A DNA stretch of 64,000 bases from Carya illinoinensis (Eukaryota; Streptophyta; Magnoliopsida; Fagales; Juglandaceae). Within the stretch, counting starts at the first letter, position 1, and every line of letters begins with the position of its first letter. Position numbers and translations under genes: made by a program. Below are positions 36,820 through 49,800 of this stretch, piece after piece. The DNA is taken from positions 18,769,001 to 18,833,000 of the forward strand of contig NC_056766.1 in assembly GCF_018687715.1 (NCBI RefSeq), given 5' to 3'. Under the pieces are notes generated by a model that did no database searches, was not told the DNA's origin, and saw only the letters and a list, made by a program, of their open reading frames with translations.

Positions 36820-37140
36820 ACATGATAAAATAAAAGAAAATAGCAAAAACCAAAAGTAATACCAAAATTTACATGATTCGACAAATCGATACTGAGATCT
36901 ACATCTATAAGTTTCAGGAGAGAAAATCCACTATTAAGACTTTTGCTTATCATAAGATATAATGTCTTTCTCTTTGTTTACATAATCTCATAAAGAAAGG
37001 GAGTAGAAAAGTAAAGGAAGAGAAGAAAAGAAGAGCCAAAAGAACTGAAGTGTACATGAGGAATCCCTCTAAAGATGTGGTAATCCTCTTTTATAGTCAT
37101 CTTCTGTTTGTTTTTGCCCATTATTAGTATACGTGCATAT
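36820..37140. mobile_element. LTR-like fragment (weak)
   Basis: The passage 'tttacatgattcgacaaatcgatactgagatctacatc...' resembles the 'acgtggttcggcaa...cctacgtccac' signature seen in LTRs of plant retrotransposons. A second, independent passage of this type is at 60000-60070. Borders cannot be set. Confidence 0.35.
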
Positions 37141-39200
37141 TCTGTTCTATCGCTTCTTTTGCAAGTTATAAATTAGAGTGTGTTACTCTTTAACTTGTCA
37201 TAAGAGACTTATTCAAGTCGATATCCAAAGTTAGATTTTGTTCTAATCTACACCTTATGCCATATATTTTTTCTTTTTCTCAAGATCAACATGATCCTTT
37301 GCAACTTACATGCATCTTCCAGATTTAGAAGGAGTCAATAAGTTCATATTTCTCATAGAGAATACTTATTTTAAAAGCCTAACAAACTATTATTGTCGCA
37401 ATCAACTCGAGTAGAGTCAAACCCAAAGAATTTTCAGGGTCAGCAATGAACAACAGAAGGCATTCTATTATTCTCCTAATTCACATTAGATGCAATCATT
37501 TGCATTCTGTATGAACACTAGAAATTCCTCGTAGCAATTTGAGACCAAGAAAATAGATATACAACGAATACTCAAACAAGAATACGATTTATTTATTTAT
37601 TTAATTTTTTTTTGACCAGCAAATATGTATGTGTAAACAAAATGATTGGTCTCTGAAGGTTTTTTTTTTTTTTCATTTCTCTCTCCAAAGGTCGTAGCAC
37701 CAAGATGCACCGATCTACTGGCTACTAGCCTCCTATGATCGCCAAGGTCCTCTGCCGGTGTATTGACTCATTTTTTGCTTACTACGTTTCTATGTTCCCA
37801 CTTTTCCTAATCAATGATCAAGATAAAATAGTTGTAAAAGTCTTCTATAGCTAGTCCAAACAAATAAGATGCAGTACACATCATGCCATTGCAACTTTTA
37901 TTCGCAATCTTATATTAGACTATGTAAGAATTGCTTTAAACAGCTTCTCCTTAACAAGAAACGGATGTAAGCCAAATTTTGGCTCTAGATCTTTCCTTTT
38001 TTTTTTTTTTATTCTACTTGTGTTCCACTTGCTTGTTTTGGGATGATTATTGAAGACTCACACCTCATTAACTCTAGTATTATGTAACCACTTAATTTAC
38101 CTATAAATTTGCTTGCTTGAGACGACAAAAAAAAAAAAAAAACATGATTGGTCTATGAAATTGAATTAATCCTATGTGAGCTCTTGTTTGGTCAACTTAT
38201 AAGTCATGAGAAGTAGGTCCCATTTTTATGATGATCACAAAGTTCACATCCCATAAAATTGATAAAATTAAAATAAATAAATAAAAATCTCAACAGTGTT
38301 TTTGATCCAATGGTCAGTTTTGGGCTAATGATTTGTGGCAAATAAACCTCAGAATATGCATAAAGAACAAGAGATTGTATTTCCTCTTGTGATAAGGATG
38401 TGATCCTCTTAAGAAAATTAAAATTTGAGGTAAAGGAGACCAAGTCAAGGATGACTTGTCTTGACGATATGCACAAGACTTTTATAGAGCTTTTGTTTTT
38501 ATCCATAGAAAAGCATTGAGGTGGAAAAACCCAAAAGATTACCTATCTATAATATATATATATATATATAGCTTTATAAAAAGTGGGAATGCAAATGTTT
38601 TACTTAAGTGTGAATTTACTGTTTTGTCCTTCACTTTTTGTTTAGGGCAGTAGTTATATTACATGTAATATTCTGTCTGATGTTGGATAATTTCATCTTT
38701 TCGATAAAAAAAAATGGTCGGGATGTAACTGGTCAAGCCGAAATGCTACCAGCAGCATTTTATACTTTTGGGGCCGCCCAGTGTTTACAGCCGGACATAC
38801 CATTAGTGTAACCTTTTTTTTTTTCTTTTAAATATTTTAAATATTAAAATATATATATATAAATTAATTAATAGTTATTTTTTTAATTATTAATAAAATA
38901 AAATAATATATATAAACGATAAAAATAAAAAGGTAAAATCATGGAGCGTGTTAGCATTTTCTGTACTTTTTTGGTCCTGGACTCTATTTGTTTTGGGCCG
39001 TAGGTATCGTGTGATATTTTATGTGATATTGGGTAATCTCGTCTTGGGATCAAAATGGTAAATGGGCCTTGTAATTTCGTCTTAATTTCTGAAATTTTAT
39101 AAAAAAAAACATAATATTATGTTCAAATTAGAAATGAGGATTTTATTTTTCCAAAGTTTTTGATCCTCCATAAGGGAGAGAGCAGCCCAATTCCTAATAT
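37141..39200. other. Intergenic DNA, no gene seen
   Basis: AT-rich, with homopolymer runs (about 37660, 38000 and 38130) and a (TA)n run at about 38551-38570. No coding or structural element is recognised. Confidence 0.45.
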
Positions 39201-39203
39201 ATA

Positions 39204-40019
39204 GTTAGAGTTGACAAACTACCGAAAGAGATATGTAAGATCTATGGGTAGACTGATGTGAAAAGATACAGAAAGAGGAACTGGAGCTTATGGCTGTAGT
39301 GTTAAGGAGGATATGGTTAAGGTGAAATCTCTCTGTCTTTGAGAATAAATTTGATAGGCCTGATGTGATATTTAGGCATGTTGCAAACAGTTTATTTGAG
39401 TTTCAGCAATCTCAGAAACAAAATGCAAGGTGCCAAATGGTTGGAACAAGGCAAAGAGACTTTTGTATATGGAAAGCTCCTGCAACTAGTAAGATGAAAG
39501 CAAATTGGGATGCAGCATTAAAATTAGAAGAAGGGAGAATGGGAGTAGGTGTAGTGATAAAGAATGACAACGGGGACCTTATGGTATCTATGTGTTTTCA
39601 AAAGCAGAATGTATGCAGTCCTTTGGTAGCTGAGCTTCATGCATTATGGTGTGCCTTGCAGATTTGTGCAGACCTTAACATGACAGAGGTAGTTTTTGAA
39701 GGAGATGCATTGAATATAGTTAAGGCTGTTAATAATCCTGAGACTAATTGGGAATGACATGGTCAACTGGTTGAAGATGTTAAGGATATACTGAGGAACA
39801 GACCAAAGTGGAAGGTTATACATACATACAAAGAATGTAATAGAGTAGCTCATTTTCTTGCTAAATTTTCCTTAATTGTAAATGAGGAGCAAATATGGAT
39901 AGAAGAAGGTCCCGCATGTATTCAATACTATGTAATGAAGGACAAAACTGTAATGACTACAGATGAATGAATATAAGATACAGAGGTTTGTTTAAAAAAA
40001 AAAAGTTAGAGTTGACAAA
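39204..40019 (+). mobile_element. 5'-truncated LINE carrying an RNase H domain
   Basis: Perfect 15-bp target duplications 'gttagagttgacaaa' flank the insert (39204-39218 and 40005-40019), with a poly(A) run directly before the right copy. The insert (39219-40004) encodes an RNase H-like (RVT_3) domain from about 39490: KANWDAALK, then GVGVVIKNDNGDLM, AELHALWCAL and FEGDALNIVKAVN. One in-frame TGA at 39755, probably a decayed Arg codon, separates this from the C-terminal part (KVIHTYKECNRVAHFLAKF), which ends near 39969. Only this last part of an L1-type ORF2 was copied. Confidence 0.9.
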
Positions 40020-40144
40020 ACAGAACACTGATTGAGAAGATGACACTTCTTGCTCTTCCATGCAATGTTTTAAATTTTTCTCTGCTTATTATTCTGGTTT
40101 GAGCACTGAAACGAAATATTTACTGTTTTAGAATTAGCTATATA

Positions 40145-41577
40145 TATATTGGTATGCGGTCGCAAGTAACTAAAAATAAAATTTATACTCTTAAAAATAT
40201 ATGTAGTGGTGCAAGTAAATATCGTTTACACGGAGAATATTTAACCTAGTTTTATGCTACATGAACAAAGATGGGGGTTTGAGTATAACAAAAACAATTT
40301 TAAAAAGAACAACTAAGGAATAATTTAAATTAAATTATCAAAATCAATCAAAAGAACTAACCTTGGTCTAAGTCAACATCTATCATGAAAATTTATAACT
40401 AATCATCGATGCAAGTATATATCAATTCATATTTTAAATATTTATCGTAGGAATTATTTTTCTATTTCTCCTTAGTCGCAGTTAATGAGAAAATAAGTGA
40501 TCTAATTAATCTTAACTACTAAAAAATCTAAGAAAATGGCTAAAAGTTTAATCTAATAGCAGCCTTAAGAACTAGAAAGATCGATGAAACTAAACAACAC
40601 AAACACAAGTGGTTGTATTTAATTTAGTTAAGCATTCTTCTTAAGATCTAATAATTTCTGACACAGCAAATCATTAAATCTTAGTTGCTTCACAAATTTG
40701 AGGGATCAAATAATTACAGATTTGATATCTGTAAACAATAAACTAGTAGGCCTCCTAGTAATTAAACGAGACAATCATGAAAATAGATACAGAAGAACAT
40801 CCGATACTCAAAGCATAAATTGAACAATAAAAACAAATCAGATCTCACAGTTTTATTGATTCCGAGGCTTTCATTTCCTTCAACCAATTATAAAAATTTA
40901 GCCACACAAGGCCATGATGAAAATTCGAATGAGAAGTTGGATAAGAGGGGAGAGAGAGGCACGTGTGAGTCTCCTAAATTCTTCCCTCTCTACACACTTT
41001 CAATTCAGTTTTTTGAAGCCTATAAAATCTCCTAAAAATATTCTAATTAGTATCCTAAAATAACAATATCCAAATTTGAATAATTAAGAAAAATATTAAA
41101 AATAAAATAAATTCCTAATATAACTAGGCAAGTGGTATTTTCAGCTGGAATTTTTGTGCACCAGATCTTGAAAACTTCCAAAAATAAACCATGTAAAATC
41201 CGCGTATTAGAATTGCAGGCTAAGGAACATTCTGAAACGTCAATAATGCAGGTGCATCAACTTCAAGCCCACTTTCGACCTTGATGCAGCCAGTATCTCT
41301 CAAAACTCAAAACATGAAAGTTGTAGAGCTTTTTCTTGGTATTCCATATCATTTTTAATCATCTCAATTAGAGCTCGGATGAGAGAGTTATGCCCAGATT
41401 ACAAAGTAATGTCAAAACTGTCCAAAAGTACTAAATTAGGTTCGTTTTGCATTTAATGACTCTATTTGTATCCTAAATCAAAATATAAAAATAATGAGTA
41501 CATTTAGGCACCAAATAAGTATAAAAGACTAAATATTAAGGAAAAAAAATATGGCATTTTACATTCTCATCATATAT
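40145..41577 (-). mobile_element. Probable solo LTR, 1.42 kb
   Basis: The body at 40150-41572 begins TGGTATGCGG and ends TTCTCATCA, so it has TG...CA borders. It is flanked by TATAT on both sides (40145-40149 and 41573-41577). There is no coding domain, primer-binding site or second LTR. The minus orientation is inferred from the general look of the sequence. The flanking repeat is low-complexity, which weakens the target-duplication argument. Confidence 0.55.
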
Positions 41578-41896
41578 ATAAGTATCTAAATTGATATCTA
41601 GTAAAATAAATACATGTATATAAATACATGTATACACAAGTCCGTGTCATGTATTTAGTTGTGCGTGTCTATATAGATAGATATGTGTGTGTGGAAGAAT
41701 TGGACATTTATAAAATGGATATATGTTAAAAAAAAAAAAAAAAAGAGAGAGAGATAATGATGTTAAAAGATAACATTAAAAAATCATAAATTTGAATTGA
41801 GCTGCACAAGAAAAAATAAATAAAAGAGAGAATTATTAAAAATAGTGGGATTCAAAAATTAAAAAAGAAAAGAAAAGAAAAGAATGTGAGGACATA

Positions 41897-42286
41897 TTAA
41901 GGCCTGATTTGGATAGTGATTTGAGATGAGATGAATTGAGATGATTTATAAATAATAGTGAGATATTTGAGTTGAGATCAGATGAATTATAAATTATTTG
42001 AGTTAAAATATTTTATGAGGTTTTGGAAAAAGAGAGAAAAAGTTGAATAAAATATTATAAAGTTAAAATATTGTTAGAATATAATTTTTTAATATTATTT
42101 TTATTTTGGTATTTGAAAAAAGTTGAATTATTGTTTTGTATTTTATTTGAAAGTTTGAGAAAATTGTAATAATTAAATAATGATTAGATGAAAAAATTGA
42201 ATATTTGAGATTGAAAATGTTTATATTTATGGTGTTTAGATATTGAGATGAGATAGAAGCATTTATCTATCCAAACTAGACCTTAA
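41897..42286. mobile_element. Tourist-like MITE, 382 bp
   Basis: The body at 41901-42282 is flanked by TTAA. The left end is GGCCTGATTTGGATAG; the right end reverse-complemented is GGTCTAGTTTGGATAG. Subterminal 'gagatgagat' motifs occur at both ends. The termini resemble those of the MITE at 24451, so they belong to one broad family. Confidence 0.8.
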
Positions 42287-42697
42287 AGTTATAACTAAAT
42301 TAAAATTATATAAATGACTTTTAGATTTTAAAATTAAATGAATGCAATATGGAGTTGAAATTTATAAAAATGTCATACAAACTCAAGAAAATCACTAATT
42401 CATCATTAAAACAGTCCAAAATGGAATGTGGTTAAGAATAAAATTTTGGTTAGAATTGGCCGGAATTTAAAACGAAACGGAATGAAGATGTATAGTATAT
42501 TGATTACTATATTGAAACGAAAAATTCCAACCATTCCAATTGGAACAAAACAGAGCGATGTTTAAAACTATGCTTCCATATACTCTGGGGACACTCCAAT
42601 TACATTCAAGGTTTCTTCATAATAATCTCATGCTTTCATATTCCCCTAGAACTGGAAGGATTGCAGTCCCATTAATTACATTCTTATTAGCAATTTG

Positions 42698-44985
42698 GAC
42701 TCTGTGACGCCCCCAAATCCCCACGTACGGATATGGAAAAATCGAGACGTCCGGATGGTGACATCGCGGGTCACCACCCTATCAACGAGTGCCAAGTGTG
42801 TGTATAAGCAACAAATGTGCACGAAGAAACACGCAGCGGATAGCAAAGTCATAAACTAAGTACCAGAATTTTTTCTTAGTTTAATATAAAGCTGTTCAAA
42901 ACATACATAATAAAATATTACAAAACTACAAATATAGATTCAAAGCCAAATACAAAGCATAAACTTCAACTCAAAACTCCAGCGGAGCTGCATCCTCAGA
43001 CTCAGCCTCTTCCTCCTCCTCGAACTCTGCATCAAAATCTACGGTACCAAAAATGGTGCCGCAGGTAAATAAGATCCAAACACCACTAGATAAAAGTATA
43101 TAAAACTCAAACAATATGCATGAAAGAAAAGCCAATGCAAATGACCCATAAAACCATATTTTTCTACGCACGCCAAAAACCCATTTGGCCCAAAAACATT
43201 ACCATTAAAACCATTCATCGCCATTATTCCAGATAATGACCCAAATCAATAAACCACCATTTTCCCAGAAAATGGATCACATAGCCTCAAACCAAACCTC
43301 GCCATTTTCCCAGAAAATGGGCCGTAACCAAAACCATAAAACCGATCCAATTATTGCATGCACCATGATCTCCCCTAGGGATCATCTGCACACTCTGGCT
43401 CTGTGTCACACCGCAGGTAACGTCTACGCGTGTGACACCTAAACGAGCGATGCCCAGTACTCGCACCCAGCGCGTCCTTGGCCAGGCCATCCTCTAGTCC
43501 CCACCACTCTAGGGACCACGGAGTAGACACGACAGCATTACCGTATCGTGCGATCCAGTCGTCGTCCTGCGACAACCCAGGAGATGTCACTCAGTATTAT
43601 CCACTCCCGAATGACCAGAAGAGCTTCACCGAGATAATATCTCATCCCGGCTTGGGGTCGTGAGACACACGCACCTGAAAATTCATTTACGCTAACAAAA
43701 CATGATTTTCTCAATTTAAATAAAATGCACATGTATGCTTTATGAAATGCACGCCTCAAGGCACAAATAACCAACCAATTACAAAACAACCAAATCAAGC
43801 AACTCCGTCCTTAATCCATCCGACCCCCGAACTCCTCGGACTCAGTCCGGAATCAACCAACCAGACAAATAATTTATTGTAAGAGCAAAAATATATTTAA
43901 ATCTAAAATGAAGTTTGGAAAATATTTACAGCGCTATACGGTATTTTTTGAAAGCTTGCAGTATTGTAAACGGCGAAGAAAAAACAACGTAACAATGTAT
44001 TTTACACTATAGCCGTGGGTAATAAATTAACCACTTTCGAACGGGGACAAACCAAGACACAAAATTGATAGGGAATGACCTTGAGATGTTTATGAAACTA
44101 AAAGAAATGAGCTTTGGTCGTGGGTGACGGTGGAAACGGCGGTGGAAGTCCAAAAAGGGGCTGAACGGAGTTGAGCTCGTGGGAGTTGCTCCGGCAACAG
44201 ATCGAGGCCGAAATTGGGTGGGTTAGGTCGGCAAGAGGTAGGGGAAGAAGCTGTGAAGAGGTGGTGGCCGGAGGTGGAACGACGGTGCCGGAAAAACTCA
44301 AAAACTGTGTGGCTTGGAGGAGCTCATGGCGGCTAACAGTGGCTCGGATGGAGGTGAAACTTGGTGGGGATGTTCACCGGTGGGAGGGGAGGAAAACTGG
44401 GTGGGTGGTGTCGGCCACGTCGCCGGCGAGCGGCGGTTCTGGGCTGAGAAAGCAACCCACGACAAAGAGAGAAGGGAGAGCTGGTGCCGTGACTTCCAGC
44501 CGTGCGTGGCGGCTAACGGTTGCACAGATGGCCTTGAAAATTGGTGGGGGTGATCACCGACTGGAGGGGGTTCGAATGGTGGGGGTGGTGTTGACCACGC
44601 CGGCCGGCTGCAGCAGGTCTGGGCGGTCAAAGGGTTGGCGACGGGAAGGAGAAAGGGAGCAGCTGGGCGTGTGCGGGAGAGAAGAGAAAAGAAGAAGAAA
44701 AAGAAAGAAAGAAGAAGGAAAGAAAAGAGAAAAGGAAAAAGGGAAAAAGAAAAAAGAGAAAAGAAAAGAAATGAGGTCCAATTCTCACTCCAGAAACCAA
44801 AAAAAACTGATCCGTTGAAAATGATTTTAAAAACATAAAACAACTAAAATAAATTAAACACCATAACAAATAAAATAAAAACCAATTTAAAATACAATAA
44901 TTTAAAATAAAAGAACTACTATATTAATTAAATTAAAAACACTCCTTCAGTGAAAATACACGTAAAAACGAGTCATCACAGACTC
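42698..44985 (-). mobile_element. Solo LTR of a large LTR retrotransposon, 2.28 kb
   Basis: The body at 42703-44980 starts TGTGACGCCCCC and ends GAGTCATCACA. It is flanked by a perfect 5-bp duplication GACTC (42698-42702 and 44981-44985). There is no internal second LTR, primer-binding site or polyprotein, so this is a single LTR left after LTR-LTR recombination. Read on the minus strand it begins TGTGATGACTCG and ends GGGGGCGTCACA, resembling LTRs of large plant Ty3/Gypsy elements, which suggests that orientation. Open frames at 44171-44843 fall in a G/A-rich part of the LTR and look like composition artefacts. Confidence 0.8.
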
Positions 44986-45067
44986 ACATTACATTCTTAA
45001 ATTAGTTGATGAATTCATATTTTAAATTCATAAGCACATGAGCTTAGATGTTTTGAATTGCATTGTG

Positions 45068-45106
<39 letters not shown>

Positions 45107-45259
45107 TTGTTTTTTCAATAGGAATAAATTTTGAATTACTCCTTTGTAGAATGAGTTATTTAAAAAATACATGGCAATGAGTCTTGTAAAAACATAGGAA
45201 ACAAATATTTTACAAAAAAATAGATTCTTAATTAAATAATAGAAAAAAAAATAATAATC

Positions 45260-45840
45260 ATTGAGGAGATTTTCGCCGAGGGCATGAGGCCCACGAAGAC
45301 CAGCCTAGGCATGGCATCAGGCTGGTTCCCCATATCCTAGATATCCTGAAAGGCCTGGCTCAGGAAAAACCCATGATCCATGTAAATCAGGTATAACTAT
45401 CTGGTTGAGATGGAACGTTACAGGAGAAGCGCGGGAAGCCGGATCAGAGGAAAGGAAAGGAAGCACGCAAAGGGAAAGGGACATGACTCTAAAGCAACGC
45501 CAGGAAACCACGCTACATTAAATGAGTTTACTAGACAACTACACTGCATTAATGACTGATCGTAGAAGGCCATGCTGCATTAAAGACGGTACGACAAAGT
45601 GAGCTCTAAGAGGACTTCCCTTTCCCCAAACAGCAAGGTATGACCTTCTGACCCTCTAGGCCAAGTATAAAAGACCCCTCCAACTATGAGGTGAAGAGAT
45701 CGAATCCTCCCAACTAAGCATTGGCATTCTCTCTCTTCTTACTTTCTCATTCTTAAAGTGTCCTATAACTAATTTAGACATTAAAGATTTCTCGAACTAC
45801 TCTAGGGTCACATTTCTCGATCCTATCTTTGTTGTTGCAG
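45260..45840 (+). mobile_element. LTR fragment or solo LTR of a Gypsy-type element
   Basis: A GC-richer island contains a TATA box in a promoter-like setting ('aagtataaaagacccc' at about 45663-45680), followed by a pyrimidine-rich leader and a terminus 'tctttgttgttgca'. This is the layout of the R/U5 end of plant LTRs. No matching target duplication was found, so the outer borders are approximate. Confidence 0.45.
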
Positions 45841-46845
45841 TAATAATAATAATAAAATAAATATATATGAAAAGAAAAATAGAAGGCCACCCACATACCA
45901 CCACCAAGGGCAAGGGTGGCCTATCAAGTTTTTTTTTTTTTTTTAATAAAAATTTTCTATTTCCTTAAAAGAATTTTGAATTTAGTCTTTTTTAAAAAAA
46001 AGATAAATAAAAGCTGCAACGTGGTAACCTATGATTCTATTAAAATTGAAGTACTTGATATAAATCTTCACACCAAATTCAATAAATCCATCTTTGCTAA
46101 ATTCCAAATCCAATTCCCATTTTTCTAAGTTATGGCATTGATTTAAAAGTACCACAAATCTCAAGTTGGTTGGGCGGCCCGTGAAAATGCAAATAACACC
46201 TGACCAAATCATATTTGGCATCGAGCACAAACCCGCTAATTGAAACACGGAAAAGAAAATATTGGAATTATGCAGATCAGGTATATGAGAGTAGAAGAAC
46301 CACTGTAGTTTTCTTATGAACAAAACTCCTCGAAACAAGATCAATAAAGAATTGGAATCAAGAAGACAACATTGTGTTTAGTTCAATTACAAATGGCCAT
46401 TGTCAACATAGAGGAACTTGCAAATCATTCTAGTTTTGCTATTAATGACCATTTCAACATGCATATCATCCATAGTTATCTAAGCATTCAATGGACTTAT
46501 TTGGCCTCAACAGACAAAAGCCATTTCGAACCTGTCCATGCTGAATGAATCAGAATCTTGCAAGTTGCAATGGCTACAAGTCAGTTATTTTTTCTAGCAG
46601 TCTGTGGGAAAATAGAGGCCATTTGAATCATGCAGCTTCTCAGTTCCCTCTATAGGGAGAGAACGGGTCGATTTGAGGAGAAATTCATTATTCAGCAATG
46701 TTCTGGGTTCCACCATTATTGTGGGAACCAGACACACCTGAAGAACTAAAACATACAAGGAGAAGCAGGCAGTTGGTCTTCTCTCTCTCTCTCTCTCAGC
46801 CTTATTCAGCATTGGTACTAATGATGAGCAACAGCTATTAATCTA

Positions 46846-49800
46846 TCTGCCAAAGCATAAAACAAAAGACATCTGGATTAAGAGATATCCTACAAAACAA
46901 TAAAACTATAAGCTAAAATATATTAAAAAAAAAGTGAATCTATCATTTTAGTAAACGAATTTTCTGAGTAATTTTAGTTAAAGCATTTTACGCCAAGGTG
47001 GTGCAAAATCTGTATGCAAAGGCAAAAAAAACTTCAAAACTATGGACATACCATTTTGAGCTCCGAGAATTGAACTCCGAGATTAAGTCTTCTAATTCAT
47101 CAATGATAGCCTTATAGCAGAAAAGATATTGATCCTAACAAACAGAAAATTAACAGAGATGGCACATTAGAAATAGAGAAGGCTGGGCTTGGTTTTTAAC
47201 ACAACAGAGAGAGGAAAGGGAGAGGGGGAGGTGTGGAATGAGAATCATATTAATCTATTCTGCATTCTTGGCACATAATTTAAAGCTCTCTCTCTGAAGA
47301 AGAGGCACTGGACAAAAACAAAAACAATTACTGAATCCCGACAATTTTAGTGTGAAACTTTTTTAGCCAGAGAATCAACCAATCCTAACATCGTTGGTTT
47401 GACTTTTTTTTTTGAGTCCTTGGTTTAGTTCTGGCATTTAATATGAGAAATGGTTTTACTTGGTTCAAACCCAGGATTAGTCAAGACTTTGTTGTCGGAC
47501 ACCAGGTGCCAATAAAAAATTCTGCAAGTTAGGAGTCAGTTCAAACAAGCAACCCTGTCATCTAACCTGAGCCATAATGCAAGCAATAAAAAAAAAGGAC
47601 TTCCGAGGGGCGAAGACAAACTTAATCCCCAGTACACAAAGACAACTTGCTACATTTTTATCAAATAAAATGGGTATAACATTTCTGCTGGTCCTCTGAG
47701 CTTGCACAAGTCCAAAATCAATACTTGCACCCAACCCTGATCCTGTGGCATAATAGAAATCTTTTTGGGCCAGCAGAAGTCTATTAGTACTATAATGGAG
47801 TAAGTTAAAAAAACATCACCATGCCAATTATTTACACATCATTGGAAGTTAACAACTTTACCTGGGTTTGGACCATTCCAATTCTCTGAGACCTGAACAT
47901 AGTTATGGTATTAACAAGATCTAAAGCAGACATATCTCCATCAAGGATTCTTTGGATTGTGTTATGGATGGTGCAATATGTTCCAGTTCTCCCAATACCT
48001 GCACTGAGAAAGAGAATGCACGCTTGTGTTTCAGAAAAAAGTGTATATAATATTTTTAAGCATCATCATGGCACATTTAGATAAACGAGAGCTTAACCTG
48101 CAGTGCACCGCTATGGGACCAATATTAGGTGGTACATGATATATCCTTTTCAAAATTTCACGCACAGCAAATGTGTCCTTTGGAACTCCATGATCGGGCC
48201 ATTCAGGGTACAGAATATGCAGAACAGATACAGGTGCCTCCTCCGACTGCAAAATAAATGACAATGGCCAAGAGGAAAACACAATCAGACACGTTTCCAT
48301 CTCAAAGGCAAGACACAAACTACAAATGACACCAAGAACACCAAAAACTTGACAAAGTTTACTTGTGAGCTATGTATGAATGGTATAGCTAACACCATAG
48401 AGGATGATCTCCACATATATATATGACAAGTACAAGGACCTAGAAGTATGTCAAGAAAGCTAGATACTCCTAAGCACAAATATTCCAATAAATAGTGATA
48501 AAAGGAGGGCGTGGGTATTAACTAACTAAAAAGATTTACTTATAAAAAAAAGGAGGGCGTGGGAGTGAAAGGAGGAGTTAGAGTCCATGGCCTCCATTGA
48601 TTAAAAAACCCTAAAACACGTGGATCTTTCGATCAACTTTTCTCACCTAAAACATGAAGAGAGAGAGAGAGAGAAAAAAATAAAAAAAGGGAGTCATCAA
48701 AGGTCATATATATGCATAAAGCATGGGAGAAGCATGCATTCTCATCTTTTTCATATAATCTGTCCACACCCATATCTTGGCGGATCTTCCCCATATATGG
48801 CATGCCAAAATATTGATAAAGCATCATTTGCACAATGTAAGAGTTATTCTTAGAACAATCATCTTACCTCCCTATTGTTTACCTCCAGAAGGCGTAACAC
48901 TAATGAAGTTTCAGAAGTTCTTATCCATTTAGTGGCTATATATATATTACCAAATTCTCTGGGACCATCCTCTGCCTGGAAGTAATCCCCACATTTTACC
49001 ATCTGCACATAAAAGTTCAAACCCAGAAACAGTCTAATGAATAAGCATGTTGTAAATGTAAAGTTATATTAAGATGTTGCACAAGAATTATTAATTGTTT
49101 TTTCACTTTCTAGGTATCTCTTGTATGCAACCTACGTACTTGAGTATGCATTTTGAACTTATTAATGAAATTTTATAACTCAAAAAAAAAAAAAAAAAAA
49201 AAAAAAAACTGTACAGGAATGATCCAATGGATATGGAAAGAAGTCCACAAAATGACCATAGGTTTGGATATCACAGCCACATAAAAAGTACAGGCAGAAA
49301 TGGTTTTACTTGGCCACATCAATGGTTATAATACATTCCTTTATAAAGGTACAAAGGATCAAGCACATAACAAAGAGAAATGCATGTGTGAAACTTTGCA
49401 TGAGCAGTAAATAGGCTCATGGAAAGTATTAATCGTGACACTCCGATACCTTATACTAAGTGACAAGTGTAGGTGGAGTATGGGATTCCACATTGCTTGG
49501 GAAAGAGAAGTCCTTGCTCTTTATAATAATTTCAAAGGAGCTCCAATTATACTATTGGCTAGTCCTATTAGAGCATGGCCATATGTGGCTTGGGCCTTCC
49601 TTGGGGCGTTACAAAGAGTTTTCTTTAAAAAAAATTGAAAAAAATGAAAGCGTAAGATGCTTCCAATAACCCTATAAAAGGAGTTCACTTTATCTGAGGA
49701 ACTTCCATTAAAAATACAAAACATAAGCATCTAGAGCTGTTGTTGAATGACGTGCTTTTATATGCAGCGACAGAGTGGCCTGAATGTAATCAGTCTATCC

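Noticed and set aside
44171..44843. 215-residue and 181-residue frames on opposite strands
   Set aside because: They lie in the G/A-rich part of the solo LTR, biased to Lys/Glu/Arg on one strand and Phe/Ser on the other, a purine-tract artefact.
46594..46812. 72-residue minus-strand frame beyond PTP1
   Set aside because: It lies in the probable 3' UTR after the split stop codon and shows no family resemblance.
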